Assembly: GCF_029318685.1 (NCBI RefSeq)
Contig: NZ_CP119677.1
Coordinates: 4,145,001 to 4,209,000 of the forward strand
Reading direction: 5' to 3'
Length of the DNA stretch: 64,000 nt
Source: Ruminiclostridium papyrosolvens DSM 2782
GTDB taxonomy: Bacteria; Bacillota; Clostridia; Acetivibrionales; DSM-1351
The notes under the pieces were generated by a model. It worked only from the letters and a program-made list of their open reading frames with translations, ran no database searches and was not told the DNA's origin. Positions 25,519 to 35,900 of this stretch are shown one piece after another. The number at the start of each line of letters is the position of its first letter. Position 1 is the stretch's first letter. The translations under genes were made by a program, and so were the position numbers.

Positions 25519-26808
25519 CTATTTTGTACTTTCGTAAAAAGTAATTGTAACACCGCCTGCTCCACCACCCGGATCTGAGCTCAGATATAACTTTTGGTTC
25601 AGGTAGGAGTATTTACTGTCTGCCCGAACTTCGAACGTAGGTACAAGAGATCCGAATTGACCTCCATTTCGAACAATAATGATTTCTCCATCATCGGTTT
25701 GCCAAAGATATCTGGCATCTATTGTCATAGGATTTGATAGATTCTGATAATCCGCACCCGCCGATAGTATTTTGGCCGTTAAATTTCCGGTCACAGTTCC
25801 GCCTGTTATAGGGATAATGTTTCTGCTCCCTCTCTTGCTTGCTCCTACCGATTGACTTGCCCCAAGGCTGACAGACTCTGTTATGAATTTGTTACCATTT
25901 CTTTCGGAATATGCCTTTCTGAAATCCCAGGGCTGATCAGGAACATCGTCAGGTTCAGTTACTATTAATGAATTCGTGGCATCCGGCGTAAAACTAATAC
26001 CTGATATATCATAAACACTAATCTTCATTGTTCCGGCAGCCTGATCTATAATACGCCTGCCTGCATATTTACCGGAGTTAAGCCAATTGTATGAGCTTGA
26101 GTTTGGAGCCTCAAAATCCCATACCATTCTCATATCATTCTGCTTTATGGCTGTTCCGGCACTTCTTAAATAAATATAACTCCCGTCATTGGCTTTTAAC
26201 ATCAGTAATTGTTCTATTTCCATTACACCATTTGAAAGAGTCAACTGAAAGTCAAGTCCTCCCGACATCACAGTACCTTGTATTTTAGTACCGGTTATAC
26301 TTCCATTTTGAATTACAAAAACTTTTCTCTGTCCATATTGTGTTTTTCCTAAATCATAACTGTTTTGCAGCTTCATGGTAGTTTCAAAAACAAGTACTCC
26401 TTTTTCAGGCTGAGGTATTCCGGCAGCCATTCCACACGTCCATGATTCATGGGGAACAAGTATCTTACCACTGTCATCAGCAGCATCAGCAGGCAATGTG
26501 GCAATTAAGCCCAAAAGATACTTTTTAAGTATAGCGTAATCAAGTGCATCAAGGGTACCGTCACCTGTAACATCCCCAGCTACTAGATTTGGCAAAGTAC
26601 TCGATTTAGCTAAGAGATAGGCTTTGAGTAATGCCAGATCCACCGAATCAACCGCCCCGTCCATATTAACATCACCGTATTTAACAGTATTAGCAGTGGC
26701 TGTTACCGTAGGTTTTACCACTTCTGCAGCAACCGCAGTTCCCATTGCCATTGCCCCAACAACTATATTGCTAATTACAAGAGTTAACAATAATGCCTTT
26801 TTAAACAT
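25519..26808 (-). CDS. Secreted protein: N-terminal type I dockerin plus two DUF3237-like domains
   Basis: This 429-residue protein has a signal peptide (cleavage expected after VAA near residue 28). A type I dockerin at about residues 43-105 has the duplicated calcium loops GDVNMDGAVDSVDLALLKAYLL and GDVTGDGTLDALDYAILKKYLL. Two related beta-rich domains of about 130 residues follow (about 130-285 and 300-428). Each has a GxxxG..GGxDxQ....G...ldARY-like pattern (GGLDFQLTLSNG, AGADYQNLSNPMTIDARYLW) typical of DUF3237. The dockerin should plug it into a cellulosome through a scaffoldin cohesin. An N-terminal dockerin is less usual than a C-terminal one. No catalytic residues are known for DUF3237, so the activity is unknown. 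AGGGGG precedes the ATG. Confidence 0.85.
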   Translation of the reverse strand: MFKKALLLTLVISNIVVGAMAMGTAVAAEVVKPTVTATANTVKYGDVNMDGAVDSVDLALLKAYLLAKSSTLPNLVAGDVTGDGTLDALDYAILKKYLLGLIATLPADAADDSGKILVPHESWTCGMAAGIPQPEKGVLVFETTMKLQNSYDLGKTQYGQRKVFVIQNGSITGTKIQGTVMSGGLDFQLTLSNGVMEIEQLLMLKANDGSYIYLRSAGTAIKQNDMRMVWDFEAPNSSSYNWLNSGKYAGRRIIDQAAGTMKISVYDISGISFTPDATNSLIVTEPDDVPDQPWDFRKAYSERNGNKFITESVSLGASQSVGASKRGSRNIIPITGGTVTGNLTAKILSAGADYQNLSNPMTIDARYLWQTDDGEIIIVRNGGQFGSLVPTFEVRADSKYSYLNQKLYLSSDPGGGAGGVTITFYESTK

Positions 26809-26910
26809 GTAAATCCCCCTCTACTTATTTGTACTAAAATATTATCCTATTATTTGTAAATAGTAAATATTTTTGGAAATGCATTTAAATAATGGATTAA
26901 AAGGGGGGGA

Positions 26911-26942
26911 TAAAAATAGCATCTACCTATTGATAGATGCTA
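26911..26942 (-). terminator. Terminator after the fructokinase gene
   Basis: TAGCATCTA (26917-26925) and TAGATGCTA (26934-26942) form a perfect 9-bp stem with an 8-base loop. On the minus strand it is followed by TTTTTAT. It lies 16 bases after the fructokinase stop. Confidence 0.8.
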
Positions 26943-26958
26943 TAAGAATACACTTTGT

Positions 26959-27924
26959 TTATTTGCCTTTGATTTCTTCAAAGGCTGCTCTAACTTTTGC
27001 AAACTCAGGAATTGAAGGTATCGCACCTTTTTTCTCAGTACTCATTGCAGCGGCTATATTTGCCGTTAATACAATTTCAGAAAGCTTTTCTTCCGAAATT
27101 TCCAGAAAATTTGCATTGCTATTTATAAATCCAAATATCAAGGTTCCCCAAAAGGTATCTCCTGCACCTGTTGTATCCACCACATTAACAGGATACTCCG
27201 GAAAAGCACCTATATACTTATCTGTCGCATAAACACAGCCTCTTGGGCCCATAGTTATTGCTACAAAACCAAGCTTGTATTTAAGAAGTTCCTTCAAGCA
27301 ATCCTCAGGTAATGTTTTTCCTGTTACCATTTGTGCTTCTTCAAGAGACAGCTTTGCTATATCAGCATACATTAAACCTAATTTCATTGCTGATATTGCA
27401 CTGTCCTCATTTTCCCATAAAAGTGCTCTGTAATTTGGGTCAAAGGATATTATTTTTCCGCAGGATTTAGCATATTCAACGGCTTTTATTGTTGCTGAAA
27501 GTGAAGGCTCATGAGTCATTGACAATGTTCCAAAATGGAATACTTTGCATTCCCTGATAAGCTCTAAATCAATTTCCTCTGCTGAAAGACGTGTGTCAGC
27601 ACCATGATTTCTGTAAAAACTAAAGCTTCTGTCTCCCTTATCATCTAAGGTAACAAAGGCTAAGGTTGTATTATAATCTGAATCAGAAACAAGATTGCGA
27701 CAATCTATTGAAAGGTCTAAAAGCTGGTTCCTTAAAAACTCTCCAAATACATCGTTTCCTACCTTGCCAATAAAGGCACACTTTACTCCAAACTTAGATA
27801 ATACAGCCAATACGTTAGCCGGAGCTCCACCCGGATTCTGTTCAAAGCGTCTGACCGAATCATCGTTGGAACGACTCTGTGTAAAATCTATAAGAAGCTC
27901 CCCAAGAGCTACAACATCTATCAT
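26959..27924 (-). CDS. Fructokinase (PfkB family)
   Basis: This 321-residue ribokinase-type sugar kinase most likely phosphorylates fructose to fructose 6-phosphate. It starts VVALGELLIDFTQ, has the first PfkB signature around GGAPANVLAVLSKFG, and carries the GDRSFSFYRNHGAD segment common in fructokinases. The C-terminal signature DTTGAGDTFWGTLIFG contains the anion hole and catalytic Asp. It is a single gene with its own promoter and terminator. 2-Keto-3-deoxygluconate kinase is an alternative, less favoured by the FSFYRN motif. Confidence 0.87.
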   Translation of the reverse strand: MIDVVALGELLIDFTQSRSNDDSVRRFEQNPGGAPANVLAVLSKFGVKCAFIGKVGNDVFGEFLRNQLLDLSIDCRNLVSDSDYNTTLAFVTLDDKGDRSFSFYRNHGADTRLSAEEIDLELIRECKVFHFGTLSMTHEPSLSATIKAVEYAKSCGKIISFDPNYRALLWENEDSAISAMKLGLMYADIAKLSLEEAQMVTGKTLPEDCLKELLKYKLGFVAITMGPRGCVYATDKYIGAFPEYPVNVVDTTGAGDTFWGTLIFGFINSNANFLEISEEKLSEIVLTANIAAAMSTEKKGAIPSIPEFAKVRAAFEEIKGK

Positions 27925-27967
27925 AACTCACCCAACTTTCAATAATTATTAGTTTACCATATAATAT

Positions 27968-27996
27968 ATAATATCCTCCTTTAGATGATATTTCAA
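27968..27996 (-). promoter_or_regulatory. Promoter of the fructokinase gene
   Basis: On the minus strand TTGAAA (27996-27991) and TATTAT (27973-27968) are separated by 17 bases, giving a leader of about 35 bases. Confidence 0.55.
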
Positions 27997-28132
27997 TTCA
28001 ATTGGGGCAAAAAATAGTTTGCTTTAAATTGTAGTAAAAAACGTATCCACAAAGTAACCTATTTGCTTATCGGCGAACAAGTCTTGCTTATTATAACTCT
28101 CTCCAATCAAACCCGCCACAACAACTAAAATA

Positions 28133-28190
28133 AAAACTGCAAGCGGGTATCGGCATATTGAAAATAATGCCGGTACTCTCTTGCAGTTTT
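28133..28190 (-). terminator. Terminator after the FtsX-type permease gene
   Basis: AAAACTGCAAG (28133-28143) pairs with CTTGCAGTTTT (28180-28190), with more pairing inside (GTATCGGCAT with ATGCCGGTAC). On the minus strand it is followed by a T-rich tract. It lies 13 bases after the permease stop. Confidence 0.8.
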
Positions 28191-28202
28191 ATTCTGTAAA
28201 TT

Positions 28203-30491
28203 CTATTCGTTTGACTTTAAAGATGTTACCATGTTGATTTTGCCTATCTTTACACTTAACAAAAGATTAATTAAAAGCGCTCCTCCTGCTACCAGTACCG
28301 AAGCAAGGATATAACTGCTGAAATTAATGTGTGAAAGACAGACTATGGTATCATTTGAAAGAATCTTCATAAAAACGTCAACAAATATTTTTCCAAAAGG
28401 TATGCCTACTACCCACCCGACAAATGAAAGTACGAGGCTTTCTTTAAATGCTAATACCCTTATTTCTACCGGGTATAATCCTATTACTTTTAGTGTTGCA
28501 TATTCCCTCTCCATCTCAGTATAGTTAAGCAGCCCAAGGCTTGATAAAACAACTACTACAAGCAATATTGCAGCAAATAAAAGCACATATATTATTGAAT
28601 TGGTACTATCAAAGACTTTTTGCATTGAATCCCGTTGACTCTCTTTGGTAATAATTTTGGACTCAATATTATCTTTTTTATGGAAATATGAAGCTAAGTT
28701 TTTTTCGTTATTATCAGAAAATAACGCATTTGGTTGAAAATCTTGGTTTAAGTCGCTCCAAGTATTCTTTGAAACAAATAAAACCTTAGGAAGTGAGTTG
28801 ATAACTACTTTACCTATTTTTACATCCCCCCACTTTCCACCTAAAAATCTCCAATTAACGTTATCCCCTTCTTTAACTCCAAGGGTACTTGCAAATTTAT
28901 CTGAAATTACTAACCCTTTTACCTCAGAAATTTTCACTTCATTTCCACTCACGTCTTTCATACGAATAAAGGTTCCATCATCAACAACCGAAAACATTGC
29001 AGTATATTTCTTGCCCTCTTTGTCAGTTCTTATTTCCAGAGTTCCTTCTTGAATATACTGATTAGTACCGCCTATGTCCAAATCCTTTACTTGAGTATAC
29101 GATTTTGTAACTTCTATTTTGTTATTGTATTGATATAAATTATTATAGGTATAGTCTATTGTGTAGTTAAGAGAATCTTTCATGCCTAAGCCCGCCAGAA
29201 TAAGCACCATACTGCCAAGTACACCGACTATGCCCATTATTGAACGAACTTTATTCCTGCTGATATTTCTTATAGTGGATTTGATATTGAGGGACATTCT
29301 ATTCCATAAGAACGGTATCCTCTCCATAAAAGTGTGTTTTCCGATTTTCTGTGCATTTCCTCTCAGAACAAGTGCCGGCATTACTTTGAGCTTACTTCCG
29401 CAAGACATAAGAACAGCAAGTAAACAGCACAAAACCATAACAGCAACTGATACAAAACTGCCAATGGTTAACGGCTTGTCCCAATAGGGAACAATTGCCA
29501 AATGTCTGAAGGACTGAATCAATACTTCGGGAATGGCTTTATAACCTATTACAACTCCCAGGCCTCCTCCAACCAGCCCCATCCATAAACCGTAGCTTAA
29601 ATAATGCAGTCTGATTCTCCTGTTGCTATAACCAATAGACATCAATGTTCCTATCTGTGTCCTCTGATTATCTATTAATCTTGTCATTGTTGTAAGCATT
29701 GTTAATACTGCCAATAAGAAGAATAAAGCCGGAAAAACATATGTAAACTGAGTAAGTTGTCTGATTCTCTCATTGATATGATTTGTACTTGACTGCTCAT
29801 CACGCATCAAATAAGTAACGAATTTATCACCAAGTACGTTTTCAATTTTTTTACTTATCTCACCTTCATTCACTGAATCCCCGTAAGTAACTAAAACCTG
29901 ATTAGCCATATAAAAGCCATATGTATTCGTAAATGTCCTTTTTGACATATACGCGTAACCATTATCTTTGTAATCAGGAATGGCATTTCCTGCAGGTGGG
30001 TCGTAAATCTCTTCAGCACTTAAAATAATACCCTTTATCTTCAGCTCTTTATTGTTTATGGTAACAGAATCTCCAACTTTATAATTATTTGCTTTTGCAA
30101 ATTCATCATCCAGCCATATACCCTCTGCATTAACATCATACTTGGCTCCTGAAACTATATAAGGTTTTGAGATTTCATTGTCATCCGAGACAAATAGTTT
30201 TATTTGGTTCTTTCCGCTGGTAGCATTATATGTCAGTCTGGCTTGAACATCTGTTATACCTTCCATTTTTGAAATCTTGTTCAGCTCCTGAGTCGGGTCA
30301 TCTTTTGTGTAAACCCACATATTGGCCAGATTAACAGTTTTATAGTACTCATCACTGCTCTGAATCAATCCCTGACGTACGCTATCCAAACCTGAAAAAG
30401 TTAACACTCCAAATGTTGCAATAAAGACAATTGTCAAAAACTGAGCTTTATTCTTGATAATGTCCCGCAGCATTTTTTTAGTTAATTCCAT
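28203..30491 (-). CDS. MacB/FtsX-type ABC transporter permease
   Basis: This 762-residue membrane protein has the layout of one N-terminal transmembrane helix, a large extracytoplasmic domain (about residues 45-240), three helices (ending near residue 370), a second helix near 425, a second extracytoplasmic domain, and three C-terminal helices. Both FtsX domains are visible (LFFLLAVLTMLTTMTRLIDNQRTQIGTLMSIGYSNRRI and VVVVLSSLGLLNYTEMEREYATLKVIGLYP). Such permeases move lipids or peptides, or act by mechanotransmission, rather than forming a substrate channel. The ATG directly follows the stop codon of the ATPase gene (TAAATG), so the two are coupled. The substrate is unknown. Confidence 0.9.
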   Translation of the reverse strand: MELTKKMLRDIIKNKAQFLTIVFIATFGVLTFSGLDSVRQGLIQSSDEYYKTVNLANMWVYTKDDPTQELNKISKMEGITDVQARLTYNATSGKNQIKLFVSDDNEISKPYIVSGAKYDVNAEGIWLDDEFAKANNYKVGDSVTINNKELKIKGIILSAEEIYDPPAGNAIPDYKDNGYAYMSKRTFTNTYGFYMANQVLVTYGDSVNEGEISKKIENVLGDKFVTYLMRDEQSSTNHINERIRQLTQFTYVFPALFFLLAVLTMLTTMTRLIDNQRTQIGTLMSIGYSNRRIRLHYLSYGLWMGLVGGGLGVVIGYKAIPEVLIQSFRHLAIVPYWDKPLTIGSFVSVAVMVLCCLLAVLMSCGSKLKVMPALVLRGNAQKIGKHTFMERIPFLWNRMSLNIKSTIRNISRNKVRSIMGIVGVLGSMVLILAGLGMKDSLNYTIDYTYNNLYQYNNKIEVTKSYTQVKDLDIGGTNQYIQEGTLEIRTDKEGKKYTAMFSVVDDGTFIRMKDVSGNEVKISEVKGLVISDKFASTLGVKEGDNVNWRFLGGKWGDVKIGKVVINSLPKVLFVSKNTWSDLNQDFQPNALFSDNNEKNLASYFHKKDNIESKIITKESQRDSMQKVFDSTNSIIYVLLFAAILLVVVVLSSLGLLNYTEMEREYATLKVIGLYPVEIRVLAFKESLVLSFVGWVVGIPFGKIFVDVFMKILSNDTIVCLSHINFSSYILASVLVAGGALLINLLLSVKIGKINMVTSLKSNE

Positions 30492-31205
30492 TTACCACTC
30501 CACTCCTTCCATTGGGATAGGCGTACTATTACATTCAATGCTCGATACCTCTCCATTTCTTAAGTGTACAACCCTGTCCGCCGCCTCTGCAATTACGGAA
30601 TTATGTGTAACAACTATAGCTGTCTGGTTATTTTCTTTACACATTTTATGTAGTGTTACTAAAACCAGCTTACCTGTTTCACTGTCTAAGGCTCCGGTAG
30701 GTTCATCACACAAAAGTATTTTTGGCCTTTTAGCCAAAGCTCTTGCTATGGAAACCCTTTGCTGTTCTCCGCCTGAAAGTTCTGCGGGAAAATGTTTAGC
30801 TCTGTGTGACAGACCAACTAACTCCAATGCATTGCTTTCCAGAGGGTTATCACTAATTCTTCTGGCTATTTCAATATTTTCACTGGCTGTCAGGTTAGGC
30901 AGAAGGTTGTAAAATTGAAACACAAACCCTACTTCTTTCCTGCGATAATCGTTTAATTGTCTGTCGGAGAAGCTTGTAACGTTAGTATTATTAATGACTA
31001 ATGTCCCGGAAGTTGCACGGTCCATACCTCCAAAAAGATTCAATAATGTGCTCTTTCCTGAACCCGAAGGCCCAAGAATAACAGCAAATTCCCCTTTGTT
31101 AATCTCAAAGCTTATATTTTTTATAGCATAAATCTCTTCATCACCTACATTAAACTTCCTTGATAAATTTTCCACTTTTATAAATGGCTCCATCTTTTCA
31201 TGCAC
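30492..31205 (-). CDS. MacB/LolD-type ABC transporter ATP-binding protein
   Basis: This 237-residue ATPase has Walker A GPSGSGKST, signature LSGGEQQRVSIARAL, Walker B ILLCDEPTGALD and H-loop VVTHNSV. The GGMDRATSGTL segment is typical of the LolD/MacB branch that pairs with FtsX-type permeases. It lies 11 bp downstream of an ArsR-family regulator and directly before the permease, forming a three-gene operon. Confidence 0.92.
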   Translation of the reverse strand: MHEKMEPFIKVENLSRKFNVGDEEIYAIKNISFEINKGEFAVILGPSGSGKSTLLNLFGGMDRATSGTLVINNTNVTSFSDRQLNDYRRKEVGFVFQFYNLLPNLTASENIEIARRISDNPLESNALELVGLSHRAKHFPAELSGGEQQRVSIARALAKRPKILLCDEPTGALDSETGKLVLVTLHKMCKENNQTAIVVTHNSVIAEAADRVVHLRNGEVSSIECNSTPIPMEGVEW

Positions 31206-31216
31206 CCCTAAATATA

Positions 31217-31567
31217 TTATTTATTTTCACTGACATGAATAAATCCCTGATCAAAAATATGCTTTACATGTTCATCATCCAGTGAATAAAAAACCGTTTT
31301 GCCTTCTTTTCTATACTTAACTAGTTTGGATTGCTTCAATACTCTTAGTTGATGTGATATTGCCGATTGGTTCATATTAAGGAGAACTGCTATATCACAT
31401 ACACACATTTCTGAAGCAAACAAAGCATATAAAATCTTAATTCTTGTGGTATCACCAAAGACTTTGAAAACCTCTGCCAAATCATACAATTTTTCTTCAT
31501 CAGGCATACTGGCTTTGACTTTATTTACAATATCCTGGTGTATTGCAATACAATCACACTTAATCAT
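31217..31567 (-). CDS. ArsR/SmtB-family metal-responsive repressor (CadC-like)
   Basis: This is a winged-helix repressor of about 116 residues. DTTRIKILYALFASEMCVCDIA followed by NMNQSAISHQLRVLKQSKLV is the ArsR core, with the CVC pair of the alpha-3 metal site. An N-terminal CDC (KCDCIAIH) and a C-terminal DxH...H pattern (DDEHVKHIFDQGFIH) add ligands of CadC and alpha-5 type. I prefer the ATG at 31567 (AAAGG upstream); a TTG at 31585 has a stronger AGGAGG. The ATG at 31606 falls inside the operator. It should bind the palindrome at 31605-31624 and release it on binding zinc, cadmium or lead, so it controls itself and the ABC system. Confidence 0.88.
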   Translation of the reverse strand: MIKCDCIAIHQDIVNKVKASMPDEEKLYDLAEVFKVFGDTTRIKILYALFASEMCVCDIAVLLNMNQSAISHQLRVLKQSKLVKYRKEGKTVFYSLDDEHVKHIFDQGFIHVSENK

Positions 31568-31604
31568 CTCGCCTTTCCCGTTCAAATACATCCCTCCTAA
31601 ATAC

Positions 31605-31624
31605 ATATTAACATTTGTTCATAT
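31605..31624. promoter_or_regulatory. ArsR/SmtB-type operator
   Basis: ATATTAACA-TT-TGTTCATAT is a 9-2-9 palindrome with one mismatch. It closely resembles the ATATGAACA..TGTTCATAT sites of SmtB/CzrA-type repressors. It lies just downstream of the predicted transcription start, where bound repressor would block transcription. Confidence 0.8.
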
Positions 31625-31635
31625 ATTCACATTTA

Positions 31636-31664
31636 ATTATATATTACCATATTTATCAAATCAA
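31636..31664 (-). promoter_or_regulatory. Promoter of the arsR-ABC operon
   Basis: On the minus strand TTGATT (31664-31659) and TATAAT (31641-31636) are 17 bases apart. The operator begins about 5-10 bases after the expected start point. Confidence 0.75.
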
Positions 31665-31678
31665 GCCTTTTAAAGGAT

Positions 31679-32902
31679 TTAAAATAAGTTGTTAAAAAAT
31701 CCATCATAAAATTCCGGCGGCAGCCCTTCAACTATGTATTTTTCTGCTACAGTTTTACTAAGCTGGGTGTCCAGCGGAATTTTGCCTGTGTCAATTCCCA
31801 TATCCTGAATTATTCTTCCTATTTTTCTGCCATAGCAAGTTCTGCCTGCACATTTAAAAAATTGGGACATATCCTCCAGAACATCTTTTACTGTATCTTG
31901 GGTAATGTCTCCAAATGATAAAGGAACAGCAACACAAGGCGTATATGCTCCGTCATTATTTAAAGTCAAGTAATAGATTCCTGCCGAACATCCCATACAT
32001 TTTGCACTTTCAAACTCACTGAATAAGACAACATTGGGATAATCGGGATTGTTAATATATTTTTCCTTGATATCCATTATCATTCTCTTGGCTACTTTAT
32101 AATTCATCTTGCAATCCATTCCTTCAATTTTCCCCTGTGGAATAGGTAAGACAATCCTTATCTCCTGAATGCCTAATTCCGATACAAACTTAAAATACTC
32201 TTCTATCTCATCAGTTGTAAAACTGTCAATAATACATATTGTTACTACAGTATAAATATTGTTTGCCTGCAGTACTTTAATAGCCTCTAAGGACTCTTGA
32301 AAAGCATTCTTACTATCTCTGGTTTTAACCACTACTTCCTCTTTGTAATGATCCAGACTTATAATAACCCTGCTGACATTGCTGTTACTTAAAAACTTGC
32401 AAAACTCATCATCAATCTTATGCCCCGTAGTATACAACTGGGCTTGCATACCCTCCGGAATAAAACTGATAATATCCTTGATATCATTTCTAAGCATAGG
32501 CTCTCCCCCGGTAATGCCAATATTGGCAACGCCAAGTTCATAGGTCTGTTCAATAAAGGATTTAACTGATTCAAGACTTAAATCATATCTACTGCTTTTA
32601 TTTCTATAGCAGTGCCAGCAATTACAGTGGCACCGCCCCGTAACAACAACATCACTTTGAAACAACTTTCTTTCCCCTTTTTTTATACTGTCCAGAGTAT
32701 CCATTGCTTTATCCCAAGCTTTAGATGGAATAGCAGGTAAAAAGCTATTAATAAAATACTGTTTTTTTGCTGAATCATAGGTAAGTTTAAAACCCTTTTT
32801 CTTTAAAAACTTTGCAAAATACTGTCCTGCTTCTGTGTTATTTGCTTCCGAAACAATCCTGTATATTTCATCTTCATTGATAATTTTCTTGAAATTACTC
32901 AT
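31679..32902 (-). CDS. Radical SAM/SPASM enzyme of the NRPS cluster
   Basis: This 407-residue protein has an N-terminal helical region of about 75 residues, then a radical SAM core. The cluster motif CHCNCWHC (CxxxCxxC, about residues 90-98) is followed by GITGGEPMLRND, the GGEP SAM-binding motif. C-terminal cysteines (KCMGCSAGIYYLTLNNDGAYTPCVA and KCAGRTCYG) indicate a SPASM-like auxiliary iron-sulfur region. It is the last gene of the ligase-ACP-NRPS operon, 33 bp after the NRPS. SPASM enzymes usually modify peptides; here the substrate could be the carrier-bound or released thiazoline product. The reaction is unknown. Confidence 0.87.
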   Translation of the reverse strand: MSNFKKIINEDEIYRIVSEANNTEAGQYFAKFLKKKGFKLTYDSAKKQYFINSFLPAIPSKAWDKAMDTLDSIKKGERKLFQSDVVVTGRCHCNCWHCYRNKSSRYDLSLESVKSFIEQTYELGVANIGITGGEPMLRNDIKDIISFIPEGMQAQLYTTGHKIDDEFCKFLSNSNVSRVIISLDHYKEEVVVKTRDSKNAFQESLEAIKVLQANNIYTVVTICIIDSFTTDEIEEYFKFVSELGIQEIRIVLPIPQGKIEGMDCKMNYKVAKRMIMDIKEKYINNPDYPNVVLFSEFESAKCMGCSAGIYYLTLNNDGAYTPCVAVPLSFGDITQDTVKDVLEDMSQFFKCAGRTCYGRKIGRIIQDMGIDTGKIPLDTQLSKTVAEKYIVEGLPPEFYDGFFNNLF

Positions 32903-32935
32903 GCTATAAGCCTCCTTTTATTTATTAATCTCTCA

Positions 32936-35900
32936 TTAAGCATCGGGAATGGTTTTTGCTATTCTATTTACAATCCGTAACATGTCAGCACTCCTTTTTG
33001 AATCCATCTTTCCCCATTCAAATCCGTAATTTCTTAATACAGTCTCAGTCCTTTTACAGGTTGGCAGAATCAGCATGGTTGGGTCAAAAGACTTTTCAAG
33101 AAGACCCAGATTAATTATCTCAGCTACCAAATGATTGTACTTTTTGCCACCGTTGACTAAGTGCTTCTCAAAGTCGTCGATTGATTGAATCTTAACCTCA
33201 TCTGAAAGTTCATTAAATAACTGTGCAAAATCAACCAGGCTAATTTTATTGGGATTAAATATGTGATAAATATTACTTTCTTCTTTTACACCTAATAACA
33301 ATGCTATAGCCTCTGCCGCCTGATCAACAAAAGTTAAATCAAATATTTTTGCATCAAGATCAGGGACTGAGCCCAGCTTCATCATCATACTCAAAACAGA
33401 GAATATTGAACTTTCTCCTTCATTTGTTTGAAATATTCCCTCTTGATAACTTTGAACCAAAAATCCCAAACGGTAGATTTTTACGTTGATACCTTCATTT
33501 TGAGCTGATAAAGTTATATCCTCTGCGTAAATTTTAGATTGAGCGTATGCTATTTCGGACCTATCCCCATGCGTTATGTCATACTCGGTAAACAAATTCT
33601 TATTTTCATACCTGCTGACAGAGAAGCCTGTAGATATGGTAGATATGTAATGAAGCTCCTTCTTATTCTTGTACTTGGAGAACTCTGTTATTCTGCGTGT
33701 TCCGTCAATATTGATTCTTTGATAATCCTCCCATAAGCCATAATGATTTATGATAGCTGCCGAATGAATTACACAGTCTGTCTTTTCTGCCAGAGAATCA
33801 AATTCTGCCTGACTAAGTCCAAAATTAACTTGACTTATATCGCCGACTATAATTGAAACTCTGTCAGAGTATTCATGAATATAATCCTTTTCTTTAAAGT
33901 AATGACTCCATGTTCTTTTTAATCTGTCTTTTGCACTATTTTCATTTTCGCCTCGTACAAGTATGTAAACTTTTGATTGGGTTTTTAACAATAGCTCTCT
34001 TATGAGATGACTTCCAAGAAAGCCTGTCCCTCCCGTTATAAAAATATTGTTATAGGCTACCCCCTCTTGTAGCTGTATTTCTTTAAAGCCTTCTGCATAT
34101 TCCTTATAATCTTTTTCATAGTTTATATCAGGTCTATAATTTGCCAGTGAATCCATGGTCTTTCTCAGTTTGGCAATATTATCTTCGGCGATACTGGATG
34201 AACGGCTTACATATGGAGCCAAACTAAGTATCGTTGTATACTTATACATATCCTCTAAAGAAATTCTGATTCCAAGCTCACTGGCCTTGGTAATTACCTT
34301 AATTACATTTAGTGAATCTCCTCCCAAATCAAAGAAATCTTCATTAATTCCTACCTTGTCAAGGTTAAGTACTTCCTGCCAAAGTCGAACCAGTTCCATT
34401 TCAATGTCATTCCCGGGAGCCATGTAGTTAGTTTCACATTGCTTAATTTCAGGCTTGGGGAGAATTTTCTTATTTACTTTTCCATTTGAGGTTAAAGGAA
34501 TTTCTTCAACTTCTACATATTGTCTTGGAACCATATAATCGGGTAAATATGTTGCAGCCCAGTCAGACAATACATCGCAGGTAAATGTACTGTTTGAAAC
34601 AATATATGCGCATAAAAATACTTTTCCGTTTTCATCTTTATAGTCAATTACTGCTGCATTTTCAACAGCTTCATGTCTTATAAGAACGCTTTCTATTTCT
34701 CCAAGCTCAATTCTATGGCCTCTGATTTTTACCTGCTGGTCTTTACGACCCTTAAATTCTATATACCCATTTCTATTCATTACTCCAAAGTCGCCTGTCC
34801 TGTATACCCTTCCAAAGCTTTTATGCTCAATAAACGCAGCTTTGGTTTTATCTATATCCTTCTGATAGCCTATGGCAACTCCAATGCCCCCTATGTATAA
34901 TTCACCCATAACTCCAACGGGACATAGCTCAAGATTATTGTCCAGAACATAGAACATCTGATTTGCTAAAGGATACCCGTAAGGAATACTTGTCCAATTC
35001 TCATCCACCCTATCAATCGGATAATGAATTGACCAAATGGATGCCTCGGTAGCACCGCCTAAGCTATATATTTTCACCTGAGAATTTTTACCTCTGATTT
35101 TGTCAGGAAGAGACACAGGTATCCAATCTCCGCTTAGCATGACAACCCGCAATGTCCCACTGGCACTATGGCATTTATTCTCTTCAATTCTATGTAATTC
35201 ATCAATATATAGCTCCATAATTGCAGGCACAGTATTCCATACAGTGATTTTTTCATTTGTAACAATATCTATAAGTTCGGGTATATTTCTTGCATTGCCT
35301 GCAATATACAACTCTGCTCCTGCCAATATGCTTCCAAATATATCGTATACGGATAAGTCAAAACAAAAAGAGGATATTCCAATCACTTTATCATTTTCTG
35401 TTATGCTGTATCTGGAATTAATATCCATGATTGTATTGCAGACAGCTTCATTTGAGATAACAACTCCTTTAGGCTCTCCGGTACTGCCAGAGGTATAAAT
35501 AACATATGCAATATCAGTTGTCCGTGCTTTTTTATCCGAATCAAACCTCTTGCAGGTATCTTCTGTAATGCTGTGAACGTAAGCAGGCTCCAGCATCTTT
35601 TTGCACCCGCTATGTTGGTAAATATAGTTTTGTCTTTCTTTTGGATGCTCAGGATTTATTGGAACGTATGCCGCCCCCGATTTAATTACTCCAAGAATAT
35701 TTATCACTGTTTCAGCACATCTTGCTGCACTGACACCAACAAAATCTCCCGGGCCTATACCTTCGGATTGTAAAGATATCGCTATACGGTCTGTCAGCAA
35801 GTCCAACTCTTTATATGTAAATGACGAATTTCCATCTTTAACAGCAACCTTATGGGTGTGGGTTTCAAAGGCTTTGGACACAATATTCTGAAGCGTTGTT

